From NCBI GenBank assembly GCA_017540265.1, contig JAFYBJ010000048.1, positions 1 through 38,497 on the forward strand: 38,497 nt of DNA, given 5' to 3'. Below are positions 17,402 through 25,635 of the stretch, one piece after another. This DNA is from Lachnospiraceae bacterium. GTDB lineage: Bacteria; Bacillota; Clostridia; Lachnospirales; Lachnospiraceae. Position numbers and translations under genes: made by a program. Under the pieces are notes generated by a model. It ran no database searches, was not told the DNA's origin, and saw only the letters and a program-made list of their open reading frames with translations. How positions within the stretch are numbered: position 1 is the first letter of the stretch; the number at the start of each line of letters is the position of its first letter.

Positions 17402-19269
17402 CACAACACCTCAATGATCCTTGCAAAGACGGATGCCATATCCATCTTAAGCCCTGATTTCAATATATCCGGCGCACCGTGCTCCACAAACTCATCCGGT
17501 ATCGCGACATTTATCATCTTTATCCTTTGATCTTCCGGAGTCTTTTCGTCATAAAGCTGTCTGAAGCGCTCGCCGAAACCTCCGGTCAGCACGTTTTCCT
17601 CAAGGGTCACTATTAACTTATGCCCCCTGTTTGCGATACCCACCATATTCTCATCAATAGGCTTTACAAAGCGTGCATTTATGAGTGTGGCATCATGCCC
17701 TTCTTTTATGAGCCTTTCTCTTACCTGCAAAGCCGTGTCCATCATAGATCCGACAGCTATGAGGCATACCTCGCTTCCCTCATATATCATCTCACTCTTA
17801 CCGAGCTCAATGGGCGCCCTGAATTCCTTTAAGCCGTCATAGGCTTCACCTCTGGGGTAACGTATCGCCATGGGACCCCCGAAATCGGCAGCATAATTTA
17901 CCATATCCGCAAGCTCCCATTTATTCTTGGGCGCCATGATATGCATGTTCGGCATCTGAGCTAAAAATGAAAGATCAAAAACGCCGTGGTGCGTGGGGCC
18001 GTCACTTCCCACTATTCCTGCCCTGTCAATACAGAAGGTCACAGGAAGATTCTGCAGACATACATCATGCAGCAGCTCATCGTAGGCCCTCTGAAGGAAA
18101 GATGAATAAACCGCAAAGAAAGGATGAAGGCCGCCCGCTGCAAGCCCTGCGGAAAAAGTCACCGCATGCCCTTCTGCTATACCCACATCAAAGAAACGGT
18201 CCGGATAGAGATTGTGGAAACGCTTTAAGCCTGTGCCGTCCGGCATGGCCGCAGTTACTGCCACCAGATCCTCCCTCTCATGTGCCAGCCTGCACATCAC
18301 CGTGGAATAGATATCCGTCCAGCCGGGTTTGTTTTTAACCTTCTTAGGCATGCCTGTCTCTATCTCAAAAGGATCCGTACCATGAAACCTTGCAGGATGC
18401 TTTTCTGCGGGAGCATAACCCTTTCCCTTTTTTGTAAGGACATGAACTATGACTGCACCCTGCACTCTCTTTGCATCCTCAAGTGCCTTAAGCATCGCGG
18501 GAATATCATGACCGTCCACAGGTCCGAGGTAAGTGATACCCATATTCTCAAAAAGCATGTTGGGCATCACCAGATTCTTTACCGTACTCTTTAATCGCTG
18601 TATAACCTTTACCGTGCCGCGTCTGCCGGAATCCATCAGACCGTAATACACGCTGTTCTTTAAATTTAAATATCCCTCGTTTGTCCTTATTCCGTTTAAA
18701 TACTTTGACATTCCACCCACATTCTCCGCAATGGACATATTATTGTCATTGAGGATGATGATGAAATTATTTTTCATTTCCCTGTTTGAGCAGTTATTTA
18801 AACCCTCAAAAGCAAGGCCTCCCGTCATAGATCCGTCGCCTATGACCGATACCACGGTATAATCTCCGCCCGTAAGCTCCCTTGCCTTCACAAAACCAAG
18901 CCCCGCGGATATTGAGGTTGATGAATGTCCGGTTTCAAAGCAGTCCGAAAGGCTCTCTCTCCTTTTGGGGAAGCCGCTCATTCCGCCGTATTTTCTCAGA
19001 TTATCAAACCCGCTCTTTCTCCCCGTAAGAAGCTTATGTGTATAGGACTGGTGTCCCACATCCCATATGAGCTTATCTTCCGGAAGGTTGAGTGAGAGAT
19101 GAAGCGCCATGGTAAGCTCCACGGTTCCTAAATTTGATGCAAGATGTCCTCCCGTACGGCTTATATGCTCTATAAGAAAATCCCTTATCTCCTGGGCAAG
19201 AGCATCATAATCTTTAGGCGCTATCTTCTTTATATCATTTTCCCTGTTTATCTCATCAAGAAATGCCAT
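17401..19269 (-). CDS. dxs: 1-deoxy-D-xylulose-5-phosphate synthase
   Basis: Catalyses the first step of the MEP isoprenoid pathway, condensing pyruvate and glyceraldehyde 3-phosphate with thiamine diphosphate. The 622-residue length is normal. The thiamine diphosphate motif GDGSMTGGLAFEGLNN...NDNN lies near residues 145-180, and the DRAGIVGSDGPTHHG signature is near 410-425. A transketolase C-terminal domain ends the protein. It is 7 bp downstream of ispA, which uses the prenyl precursors made by this pathway, so the pair forms a functional unit. AGGAG lies in the end of ispA about 14 bases before the ATG. Confidence 0.98.
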   Translation of the reverse strand: MAFLDEINRENDIKKIAPKDYDALAQEIRDFLIEHISRTGGHLASNLGTVELTMALHLSLNLPEDKLIWDVGHQSYTHKLLTGRKSGFDNLRKYGGMSGFPKRRESLSDCFETGHSSTSISAGLGFVKARELTGGDYTVVSVIGDGSMTGGLAFEGLNNCSNREMKNNFIIILNDNNMSIAENVGGMSKYLNGIRTNEGYLNLKNSVYYGLMDSGRRGTVKVIQRLKSTVKNLVMPNMLFENMGITYLGPVDGHDIPAMLKALEDAKRVQGAVIVHVLTKKGKGYAPAEKHPARFHGTDPFEIETGMPKKVKNKPGWTDIYSTVMCRLAHEREDLVAVTAAMPDGTGLKRFHNLYPDRFFDVGIAEGHAVTFSAGLAAGGLHPFFAVYSSFLQRAYDELLHDVCLQNLPVTFCIDRAGIVGSDGPTHHGVFDLSFLAQMPNMHIMAPKNKWELADMVNYAADFGGPMAIRYPRGEAYDGLKEFRAPIELGKSEMIYEGSEVCLIAVGSMMDTALQVRERLIKEGHDATLINARFVKPIDENMVGIANRGHKLIVTLEENVLTGGFGERFRQLYDEKTPEDQRIKMINVAIPDEFVEHGAPDILKSGLKMDMASVFARIIEVL

Positions 19270-19276
19270 ATATATA

Positions 19277-20185
19277 TCAGTTTCTCCTGTTTACAAGTGC
19301 CTTTATAAGTTCTGTAAGAAAAAGCTTCGCCTCTTTCTGTGCTCCTTCCGGAACCTCAATCTTTTCAATGGCACTTACCGCTTCTTCCGAAAGCTTCTTC
19401 TGTTCCTTCTCTGCCGCCTCAAGGCCAAGATATGAAAGCCATGTCTTCTTTCCGTTTTTCTCATCACTGTGGGCAGGCTTTCCTATCTCCTCTGTTTTAC
19501 CTGTCACATCAAGTATGTCATCCTGAAGCTGGAATGCAAGCCCGAATTTTGCAGCCGCCGTTTCAAGCTTCTTTACGGTATCATCCGAAGCGCCGGCCAG
19601 TATGGCACCACAGCAAAGCGATGCCTTAAGAAGCGCGGAAGTCTTGTTCTCATATACAAAGAGCAGTTCCTCCTCATTAAGATCAAGGCCTTTTTCCTCC
19701 GCCTCCACATCCAGGCACTGACCGCCCACCATGCCGTAGATACCTGAATTCTTTGCAAGACATTCCAGAGCTTTAAGCTTCTTTTCCGCCTCTGCGCCGC
19801 TCTTAAGCGCAGTCTCAAAAGCATAATTTAACAGTCCGTCTCCCGCAAGAACAGCCATGCCCGCGCCGTATCTGGCATGAGTAGAGGCTCTTCCGCGCCT
19901 TAACATATCATTATCCATTTCGGGCAGATCGTCATGTACCAGAGAGTATGTATGTATCATCTCAATTGCGGCGGCAAAGGCATCAGCCTCATCACCTTTT
20001 CCTCCGCACATGGTATAGCTGCACTTAAGCATGACAGGCCTTAACCTCTTGCCGCCTGCCTCCACACTGTAATTCATGGCATCTATGACTGTCTTCTGGT
20101 ATCCCGCAGTTTCCGGAAGATATTCTTTTAATACTTCCTCCACCTCATTTGTCTTATTTTTCAGCTCATGATACATATCATTCAT
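19277..20185 (-). CDS. ispA: Polyprenyl (farnesyl/geranyl) diphosphate synthase
   Basis: Chain-elongates isopentenyl diphosphate with allylic partners to C15-C20 prenyl diphosphates. The 302-residue product has GGKRLRP, the first Asp-rich motif DDLPEMDND (aspartates that bind Mg and diphosphate) and the second FQLQDDILD. The two residues inserted between the aspartates of the first motif are typical of bacterial farnesyl diphosphate synthases. ATG 20185 is chosen (MNDMYHEL), with GAGG nine bases upstream; it overlaps the end of xseB by 8 bp. Start options at TTG 20200 and ATG 20176 exist. The exact chain length of the product is not shown by the sequence. Confidence 0.95.
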   Translation of the reverse strand: MNDMYHELKNKTNEVEEVLKEYLPETAGYQKTVIDAMNYSVEAGGKRLRPVMLKCSYTMCGGKGDEADAFAAAIEMIHTYSLVHDDLPEMDNDMLRRGRASTHARYGAGMAVLAGDGLLNYAFETALKSGAEAEKKLKALECLAKNSGIYGMVGGQCLDVEAEEKGLDLNEEELLFVYENKTSALLKASLCCGAILAGASDDTVKKLETAAAKFGLAFQLQDDILDVTGKTEEIGKPAHSDEKNGKKTWLSYLGLEAAEKEQKKLSEEAVSAIEKIEVPEGAQKEAKLFLTELIKALVNRRN

Positions 20186-20420
20186 CTTCAAAATCCTCAA
20201 GTTTTCCGTTCTTTGAAAGAATCTTCACTTTCTTCTCGACCATATCAAGCTCTTCCGAGCAGTCTTTTAACCGTTTTATCCCATCCTCATAAAGAGCAAA
20301 GGCTTTTTCAAGAGGGATATCCTCATCCTCCATTTTCTCAAGTATCTCATCAAGCGCCTTGAAATTTTCTTCCAGCCCGGGCTTTTTTTGTTCCTCGTTT
20401 TTTTCTTTTTTTGCAGCCAT
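20178..20420 (-). CDS. xseB: Exodeoxyribonuclease VII small subunit
   Basis: The 80-residue acidic and basic helical protein contains FKALDEILEKMEDEDIPLEKAFALYEDGIK, the conserved helical hairpin of XseB. It binds the large subunit XseA to form exonuclease VII, which degrades single-stranded DNA from both ends. AGGGAGGG lies 8 bases before the ATG. It is 4 bp after xseA and overlaps ispA. Confidence 0.95.
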   Translation of the reverse strand: MAAKKEKNEEQKKPGLEENFKALDEILEKMEDEDIPLEKAFALYEDGIKRLKDCSEELDMVEKKVKILSKNGKLEDFEDE

Positions 20421-20424
20421 AAAC

Positions 20425-21699
20425 TTATCCCTCCCTTTGAGCGGTCTCTTTTACTTCAGCACTTAACGCACCGTCTTTCAGATCTATCTTTATCAGATCT
20501 CCTATTTTCACATCTGCTATACTCTTTATCTTCTTTCCCGAATCATCCCTTAAGAAGCCGTAACCGCCTGCCAGTCTTTCATGGGGCGAAAGCGCCTTTA
20601 TACGTTCCATATAAAGCTTTACTTCATGCTTTTTTTCATTTAACAGTTTTAAGAAGGATATCTCAAGCTTCTCCCCGTAGGTTTTGAATCTTTCTTTTTC
20701 CAGCTTAAACCTGCTCTCGGGCGAGCACGAATCAAGCTTTACGCTTAAGCCCTCAAGCTCATGCCTCTTTTCCGAAAGCAGATGCTCCATCTTAAGATTA
20801 AGGAGCCTTCTTTTGCTTTCCTCTTTAATCCTGTATGCCGATACGCTTGAACGCAGGGCAAAATCAAGCCTTTCGCGGTATCCCCTGACAGATGCGATGA
20901 TCTTTTCTATATCGCACACGGCTCTTTCCGCAGCAGCCGAGGGAGTGGGAGCTCTGAGATCCGCCACAAAATCCGATATGGTCGTATCCGTTTCATGCCC
21001 CACCGCGGAAATGACCGGCACACTGCAGTCAAATATAGCCTGCGCCACAGCTTCTTCATTAAAAGCCCACAGATCCTCAATGGAGCCTCCGCCCCTGCCC
21101 ACTATCATCACATCAACGCCTATGGCTTCCAGGGCACGTATGCCTTCAACTATACTGGGGACGGCATTCTCTCCCTGTACTATTGCAGGATAAAGAATGA
21201 TATTTATATACGGATTGCGCCTCTTCGATACGTTTATGATATCCCTTATGGCTGCGCCGGTCGGCGCTGTCACAACTCCCAGAGTATGTGTGAAAAAAGG
21301 GATGGCCTGTTTGTATTCGGGAGCAAACATCCCTCTTTCCTCAAGTTCATTCTTTAACTTTTCAAACTTTTCCGCAAGCTCACCCATGCCCTGCTTTTCG
21401 ATCTTTGAAATATAGAGCTGGTAAGCGCCGTCCCTTTCAAACACTTCTATGCGTCCGAAAGCCGTAACGCTCATGCCATCCTCAAGCTTAAAAGGTATGG
21501 ATGCCGCCTGCGCCCTGAAGCATACGCACTTAAGCAGGGATTTCTCATCTTTTAAGCTTAAGTAAATATGCCCGGAACTGTGATATTTAAGGTTGCTGAT
21601 CTCTCCGCGGACGAAAACTCCCGAAAGCAGGTAATCCTCGGAGAACATATTCCTGATATAGGAATTGATCTGTGTGACTGTATATTCGTTTCTACGCAT
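20425..21699 (-). CDS. xseA: Exodeoxyribonuclease VII large subunit
   Basis: The 424-residue product has an N-terminal OB fold (residues 1-100, VTQINSYIRNMF and GEISNLKYHSSGHIYLSLKD), then the nuclease domain with GRGGGSIEDLWAFNEE and GHETDTTISDFVADLRAPTPSAAAE, then a long coiled coil and a short C-terminal barrel segment. These are the standard parts of XseA. AAGG about 7 bases before the ATG serves as ribosome site. It sits 23 bp after nusB and 4 bp before xseB, so both subunits are made together. Confidence 0.97.
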   Translation of the reverse strand: MRRNEYTVTQINSYIRNMFSEDYLLSGVFVRGEISNLKYHSSGHIYLSLKDEKSLLKCVCFRAQAASIPFKLEDGMSVTAFGRIEVFERDGAYQLYISKIEKQGMGELAEKFEKLKNELEERGMFAPEYKQAIPFFTHTLGVVTAPTGAAIRDIINVSKRRNPYINIILYPAIVQGENAVPSIVEGIRALEAIGVDVMIVGRGGGSIEDLWAFNEEAVAQAIFDCSVPVISAVGHETDTTISDFVADLRAPTPSAAAERAVCDIEKIIASVRGYRERLDFALRSSVSAYRIKEESKRRLLNLKMEHLLSEKRHELEGLSVKLDSCSPESRFKLEKERFKTYGEKLEISFLKLLNEKKHEVKLYMERIKALSPHERLAGGYGFLRDDSGKKIKSIADVKIGDLIKIDLKDGALSAEVKETAQREG

Positions 21700-21722
21700 T
21701 CCGGAGCCTTGTGATAAAGCCG

Positions 21723-22178
21723 CTATACAAGCTTTGCAAGCACTCCGTTAACAAATTCGGAGGACTTCTCCTGACCGTATTTTCTTGCAAGCTCCACAGC
21801 TTCGTTGATCGCTATCGCATCTGAGATATCATCATCATAACGCATCTCGTAAAGAGCTATACGTAAAAGAGTAAGCTCCACCTTTCCCAGACGATCCGTT
21901 GTCCAGCCGGACATCTTTTCATTAAGTTCCTTATCGATTTCCGGAAGAACCTTTAAAACATTATTGAAGCGCACGGAGATTTCCTCTCTTGCCGCTTCAT
22001 CCATCCGTTCTTCTTCTGTTTCCTCTTCCTCATCCCAGATATCGGTTCCCTCGTATCTGTCTTCTATATCATCCTGGAGAAAGAAAAGTTTTTCCTGCTC
22101 GCCAAGCTCTGAATCATCAAAAAACTCCTTGCGGAAAAGAAGATAAAAAAGCTGTTTTCTCAGAAAATGCCTGCTCAT
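21723..22178 (-). CDS. nusB: Transcription antitermination factor NusB
   Basis: All-helical RNA-binding protein that acts with NusE in rRNA antitermination. The 151-residue product has the usual N-terminal MSRHFLRKQLFYLLF and the C-terminal LTLLRIALYEMRYDDDI...INEAVELARKYG...FVNGVLAKL signature. A strongly acidic insert (about residues 40-65, DIWDEEEETEEERMDE) is longer than in the typical protein. ATG 22178 is preferred because AAGGAAGG lies just upstream; a TTG at 22193 overlapping the Asp23 gene stop is the alternative. Confidence 0.94.
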   Translation of the reverse strand: MSRHFLRKQLFYLLFRKEFFDDSELGEQEKLFFLQDDIEDRYEGTDIWDEEEETEEERMDEAAREEISVRFNNVLKVLPEIDKELNEKMSGWTTDRLGKVELTLLRIALYEMRYDDDISDAIAINEAVELARKYGQEKSSEFVNGVLAKLV

Positions 22179-22189
22179 GGATCCTTCCT

Positions 22190-22564
22190 TCAAACTCCGC
22201 TCAAATCCACAGAGCTTATCTTTATATTTACATTTGCAACGGAAAGACCTGTCATATTCTCTATGGCATTCTTTACCTTTTCCTGAACCTGCTTGCAGGT
22301 CTCCGGAATACGCTTCGAAGCTTCAAGCACAAGAGAAAGATTAACACTCACGGTATTATCCATTATGCTGACCTTTGTTCCCTTTGTAAGCTTGCTCATA
22401 CCGGTCTTGCTCATAAGTTCATTGGTGATACTGCCCACAGGAGAAGAAACCCCTTCAACCTCGGAAGCCGCAAGTGAAGCTATCACCGCCACAACATCAT
22501 CGGCGATGCATACGGTACCCTTTCCTCCGTCTGCGAGATTAAGCTTTATGCTGTCTGATTCCAT
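22190..22564 (-). CDS. Asp23/Gls24 family envelope protein
   Basis: The 124-residue protein has the Asp23 family pattern: an ADDVVAVIASLAASEVEGV segment, then VSVNLSLVLEASKRIPETCKQVQEKVKNAIENMTGLSV, then VNIKISSVDL. Family members locate to the membrane in Gram-positive bacteria and are linked to envelope stress; the precise role here is unknown. GGAGG lies seven bases before ATG 22564, so the 30 extra residues of the longer frame are rejected. An Asp23 gene directly before nusB is common in Clostridia. Confidence 0.9.
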   Translation of the reverse strand: MESDSIKLNLADGGKGTVCIADDVVAVIASLAASEVEGVSSPVGSITNELMSKTGMSKLTKGTKVSIMDNTVSVNLSLVLEASKRIPETCKQVQEKVKNAIENMTGLSVANVNIKISSVDLSGV

Positions 22565-22600
22565 ATATGTACCTCCATACCGGACAATCCATAATATAAC

Positions 22601-22629
22601 GTCAGGGGCAAAGGTATTTTGCACCTGAC
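22601..22629. repeat. Inverted repeat between the lipoprotein gene and the Asp23 gene
   Basis: On the minus strand gtcaggtgcaaa and tttgcccctgac form a 12-bp stem with one mismatch around a 5-base loop. No T run follows on either strand, so a standard terminator is doubtful. It lies about 37 bp upstream of the Asp23 start and could be an operator or an RNA stem-loop at an operon break. Confidence 0.45.
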
Positions 22630-22670
22630 TTGATATTCTATCAGAAAACCTCAATCATTTCAAATCTGCT

Positions 22671-23945
22671 TCAGAACATGAAACATAATATCCTTGCCCT
22701 GTCATTTGTTGTATAATCAACGGTTTCAGAGCCCTCCGGAAGCACGTCAAATATCCTTTTATTCTCTATAAGAGTTTGCTTAAACAGCTCATAGCACTCA
22801 TCATCACAGCAGCGGAAAGCTGCATAATCCTTTCCTTCCGCGTCCGCTTTCTTAAATATCTTTGCGAGTTCCTTTTCGTTGTAATCCCTGAAAAACAGAC
22901 CTTCTTCAACATAATAATTAGCATCTGTCGCCACGCACTCCGGGAGATCAATATCCGGGTCGGCAACATGGGTATCCTTTATATCCTCAAATGTCACATT
23001 CAGATAATCATAGCTGATATCCCTGCCCGGCACGGCCTTTTCACCGTTTAAGCTCCTGTATTCCTCATCGCCCCATGTGGCATCCAGATAATAGTATTCA
23101 CCGTCCACCTTTACCAGATTCCACGCATGCCCGGTGCCGTCTTTTATCTTTCCCGTCACCACCGTACATTCCACGCCCATCTGCCCCAGAAGATACTGAA
23201 CACTTTTGGCATAGCCCTGACATACGCTCCTGCCGTATATGAGCACCGATATTATATTCTGGTTATCCCTTGCATCTTTATCATATACCGTGTTCTTTAT
23301 GATCTTTTCATATATGCCTTTTGTTTTTCCGTATTCACCACTGTATGAACTTATACCGGAAAGAAGCTTTTCAGTAGCAGCCCTTATCTTTTCATCATAA
23401 TATTCACACTCTTCCGGACTGTAGGTATACTTGCCGGACAGAGTGTAATATGTCTTCCCCGTCTTAAGATAGCGGCTGTAGCTGTATCCTTCAGTCCAGT
23501 ATATTTCCGGATGATCGTTTAAAACACAGACAAAAGCATCTCCCAGAGCCTCTTCATCCTTCGCGCTTATAAGCACGTCACTTCCGTGACCTTCAAGTAT
23601 CACATATATCTCCGCATACAGATCTGCAAGAGACGGATCCATGTGATCGAAATAATAAAGCCCCCTGCTGCTTTGCTTTACGGCCTCAAGCCTGTCCGGA
23701 GTAAGCCCTGCGGATAACCTTTTTTCTTCGTATTCCTTTTCATCAAATAATACGGATCTTTCTTTACCCACGCTCCCGCTATCTGCCCCGGAAACGGATA
23801 CTTCAGCCCCGGAAACGGATACTTGAACCCCGGTAAGATCATCGGGCATATAAAGCTCATCGTTCATCCCGCAGCCGGCGGGCATGATAAGACATAAAAC
23901 AAAAATAAGATATGCTTTTTTAAGAAGTGCTCTTCCTTCTGCCAT
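22671..23945 (-). CDS. Transglutaminase-like lipoprotein
   Basis: The 424-residue product starts MAEGRALLKKAYLIFVLCLIMPAGCG: a basic start, hydrophobic stretch and a lipobox-like PAGC, so it is likely exported and lipid-anchored, though Pro at -3 is unusual. The transglutaminase/cysteine protease core shows Cys242 (SVCQGYAKS), His273 (GTGHAWN) and Asp288 (YYLDATWGDE), the complete triad. A linker after the signal repeats VSVSGA twice. ATG 23945 lies one base after the prfC stop, so translation is probably coupled. The substrate is unknown; a role in trimming or cross-linking surface proteins or peptidoglycan is an inference. It is not usual in this part of the clostridial cluster. Confidence 0.8.
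   Translation of the reverse strand: MAEGRALLKKAYLIFVLCLIMPAGCGMNDELYMPDDLTGVQVSVSGAEVSVSGADSGSVGKERSVLFDEKEYEEKRLSAGLTPDRLEAVKQSSRGLYYFDHMDPSLADLYAEIYVILEGHGSDVLISAKDEEALGDAFVCVLNDHPEIYWTEGYSYSRYLKTGKTYYTLSGKYTYSPEECEYYDEKIRAATEKLLSGISSYSGEYGKTKGIYEKIIKNTVYDKDARDNQNIISVLIYGRSVCQGYAKSVQYLLGQMGVECTVVTGKIKDGTGHAWNLVKVDGEYYYLDATWGDEEYRSLNGEKAVPGRDISYDYLNVTFEDIKDTHVADPDIDLPECVATDANYYVEEGLFFRDYNEKELAKIFKKADAEGKDYAAFRCCDDECYELFKQTLIENKRIFDVLPEGSETVDYTTNDRARILCFMF
23786..23824. repeat. 21-bp tandem duplication inside the lipoprotein linker
   Basis: The 18-base word ccccggaaacggatactt occurs at 23786-23803 and 23807-23824, a 21-bp period that keeps the frame and encodes the repeated VSVSGAE/VSVSGAD linker. 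A third copy begins with ccccgg at 23828 and then diverges. Likely a recent slippage expansion of a spacer between the lipid anchor and the folded domain. Confidence 0.75.
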
Positions 23946-23946
23946 A

Positions 23947-25545
23947 TCACCAGCCCTTGCCGAATTCCGAGAGCTTAAGCCCCGGATTTCTGTCAAGCGT
24001 CATTCCTATACTCCATTCATTTATAAATATAAGAAGCGGATTCCCCTTAAGATCCTCTATCTTTTTCATATCCGATGTACCGGTGAGACGGGCCACATCC
24101 ACTTCATTTTTATTTTCTATCCATCTTATATATTCGTACGGCAAAGGCTCGAGACGTATCTCCACATTGTATTCGTTCTCAAGTCTGTATTTTAATACTT
24201 CAAACTGAAGGACACCCACGACGCCGACAATGATCTCCTCCATGCCGCTTCCTATCTCCCTGAATATCTGTATAGCGCCTTCCTTCGCTATCTGATCAAC
24301 CCCCTTTACAAACTGCTTGCGCTTCATGGTATCGATCTGCCTTACCCTTGCAAAATGTTCCGGCGCAAATGTAGGTATTCCTTCATACATCACATCCATT
24401 GACGGAGCGCATACCGTATCGCCTATGGAAAAAAGTCCGGGATCAAATACGCCTATGATATCCCCGGCATAAGCCGTATCGAGTATCTTTCTCTCGTCCG
24501 CCATAAGCTGCTGAGGCTGGAGCAGACGCATGTTTCTCTTACCCTGCACGTGCTTTACTTCTTTTTCGGCATCAAATTTTCCGGAGCATATGCGCATGAA
24601 TGCGATCCTGTCTCTGTGCGCCTTGTTCATATTCGCCTGTATCTTAAAAACAAATGCCGAAAAATCCTCACTTACGGGATCCACAAGCTTATCCCTACTC
24701 TTCCTTGGAAGCGGTGTGGTGGTCATCTTAAGGAAGTGCTTTAAGAATATCTCAACACCGAAATTTGTAAGCGCGGACCCGAAAAATACCGGAGTAAGCT
24801 TTCCGCCCCTTACCATATCCAGATCAAAGGATGCGCCGGCCATATCTATGAGCTCGATATCCTCCGTGAGTTTTTCATAAAAATCATCACCTACGGCAGC
24901 CTTAACTGCTTCCGTGTCAGAAAAAAGAATGTGATGCTCTTCACCTTCTTTTGTACCCTTTTCAGTATCGGTGAAAGTAACTATATCTCTTTCTTCTCTC
25001 TCATATATGCCCTTAAATGACTTTCCGGAACCTATAGGCCAGTTCATCGGAACCGTCTCTATACCCAGCTCCTTTTCGATCTCATCAAGCAGATCCAAAG
25101 TTTCCCTGGCATCCCTGTCCAGCTTGTTTATGAAGGTAAAAATAGGAATGCCTCTCATTCCGCAGACTTTAAAAAGCTTCCTGGTCTGCGGCTCGACACC
25201 CTTTGAAGCATCGATCACCATCACTGCGGAATCTGCCGCCATAAGGGTCCTGTAAGTATCCTCGGAGAAATCCTGGTGCCCCGGCGTATCAAGTATGTTT
25301 ATGCAGAAACCGCCATACTCAAACTGAAGCACAGAACTGGTAACCGAGATTCCTCTTTCCTTTTCTATCTCCATCCAGTCGGATACGGCATGCCTTGCCG
25401 TGGCCTTTCCCTTGACAGATCCCGCAAGATTTATGGCTCCGCCGTAGAGAAGAAATTTTTCCGTAAGAGTAGTCTTTCCCGCATCAGGGTGGGATATGAT
25501 GGCAAACGTCCTTCTTCTTTCTATTTCATTCCTGCACTCAGACAT
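23947..25545 (-). CDS. prfC: Peptide chain release factor 3
   Basis: Ribosome-bound GTPase that recycles release factors 1 and 2 after termination. The 532-residue product has the G1 motif HPDAGKTT, switch region ERGISVTSSV, G3 DTPGHQDF and G4 NKLD, followed by the domains II and III typical of RF3 rather than EF-G. ATG 25545 (MSECRNEI) is preferred because GGAGA lies six bases upstream; the longer frame to 25584 begins inside the intergenic region. It is the first gene after the ftsZ terminator. Confidence 0.95.
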   Translation of the reverse strand: MSECRNEIERRRTFAIISHPDAGKTTLTEKFLLYGGAINLAGSVKGKATARHAVSDWMEIEKERGISVTSSVLQFEYGGFCINILDTPGHQDFSEDTYRTLMAADSAVMVIDASKGVEPQTRKLFKVCGMRGIPIFTFINKLDRDARETLDLLDEIEKELGIETVPMNWPIGSGKSFKGIYEREERDIVTFTDTEKGTKEGEEHHILFSDTEAVKAAVGDDFYEKLTEDIELIDMAGASFDLDMVRGGKLTPVFFGSALTNFGVEIFLKHFLKMTTTPLPRKSRDKLVDPVSEDFSAFVFKIQANMNKAHRDRIAFMRICSGKFDAEKEVKHVQGKRNMRLLQPQQLMADERKILDTAYAGDIIGVFDPGLFSIGDTVCAPSMDVMYEGIPTFAPEHFARVRQIDTMKRKQFVKGVDQIAKEGAIQIFREIGSGMEEIIVGVVGVLQFEVLKYRLENEYNVEIRLEPLPYEYIRWIENKNEVDVARLTGTSDMKKIEDLKGNPLLIFINEWSIGMTLDRNPGLKLSEFGKGW

Positions 25546-25576
25546 ACAGGTCTCCTTTCGATGATCCTTATTGTTT

Positions 25577-25613
25577 ACAAACATAAAGAGGGATCCTGTT
25601 TAAAGGACCCCCC
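25577..25613 (-). terminator. Probable terminator after ftsZ
   Basis: On the minus strand ggggggtcct pairs with aggatccctc (10 bp with two G-U pairs, 6-base loop), followed by tttatgttt, a broken T tract. It starts about 22 bp after the ftsZ stop and precedes prfC. Confidence 0.6.
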
Positions 25614-25635
25614 GTGCATGTGATATTAAACCGGT

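Noticed and set aside
22565-22654. 30-residue N-terminal extension of the Asp23-family gene
   Set aside because: A clear GGAGG site precedes ATG 22564 and the extension crosses the inverted repeat in the intergenic region.
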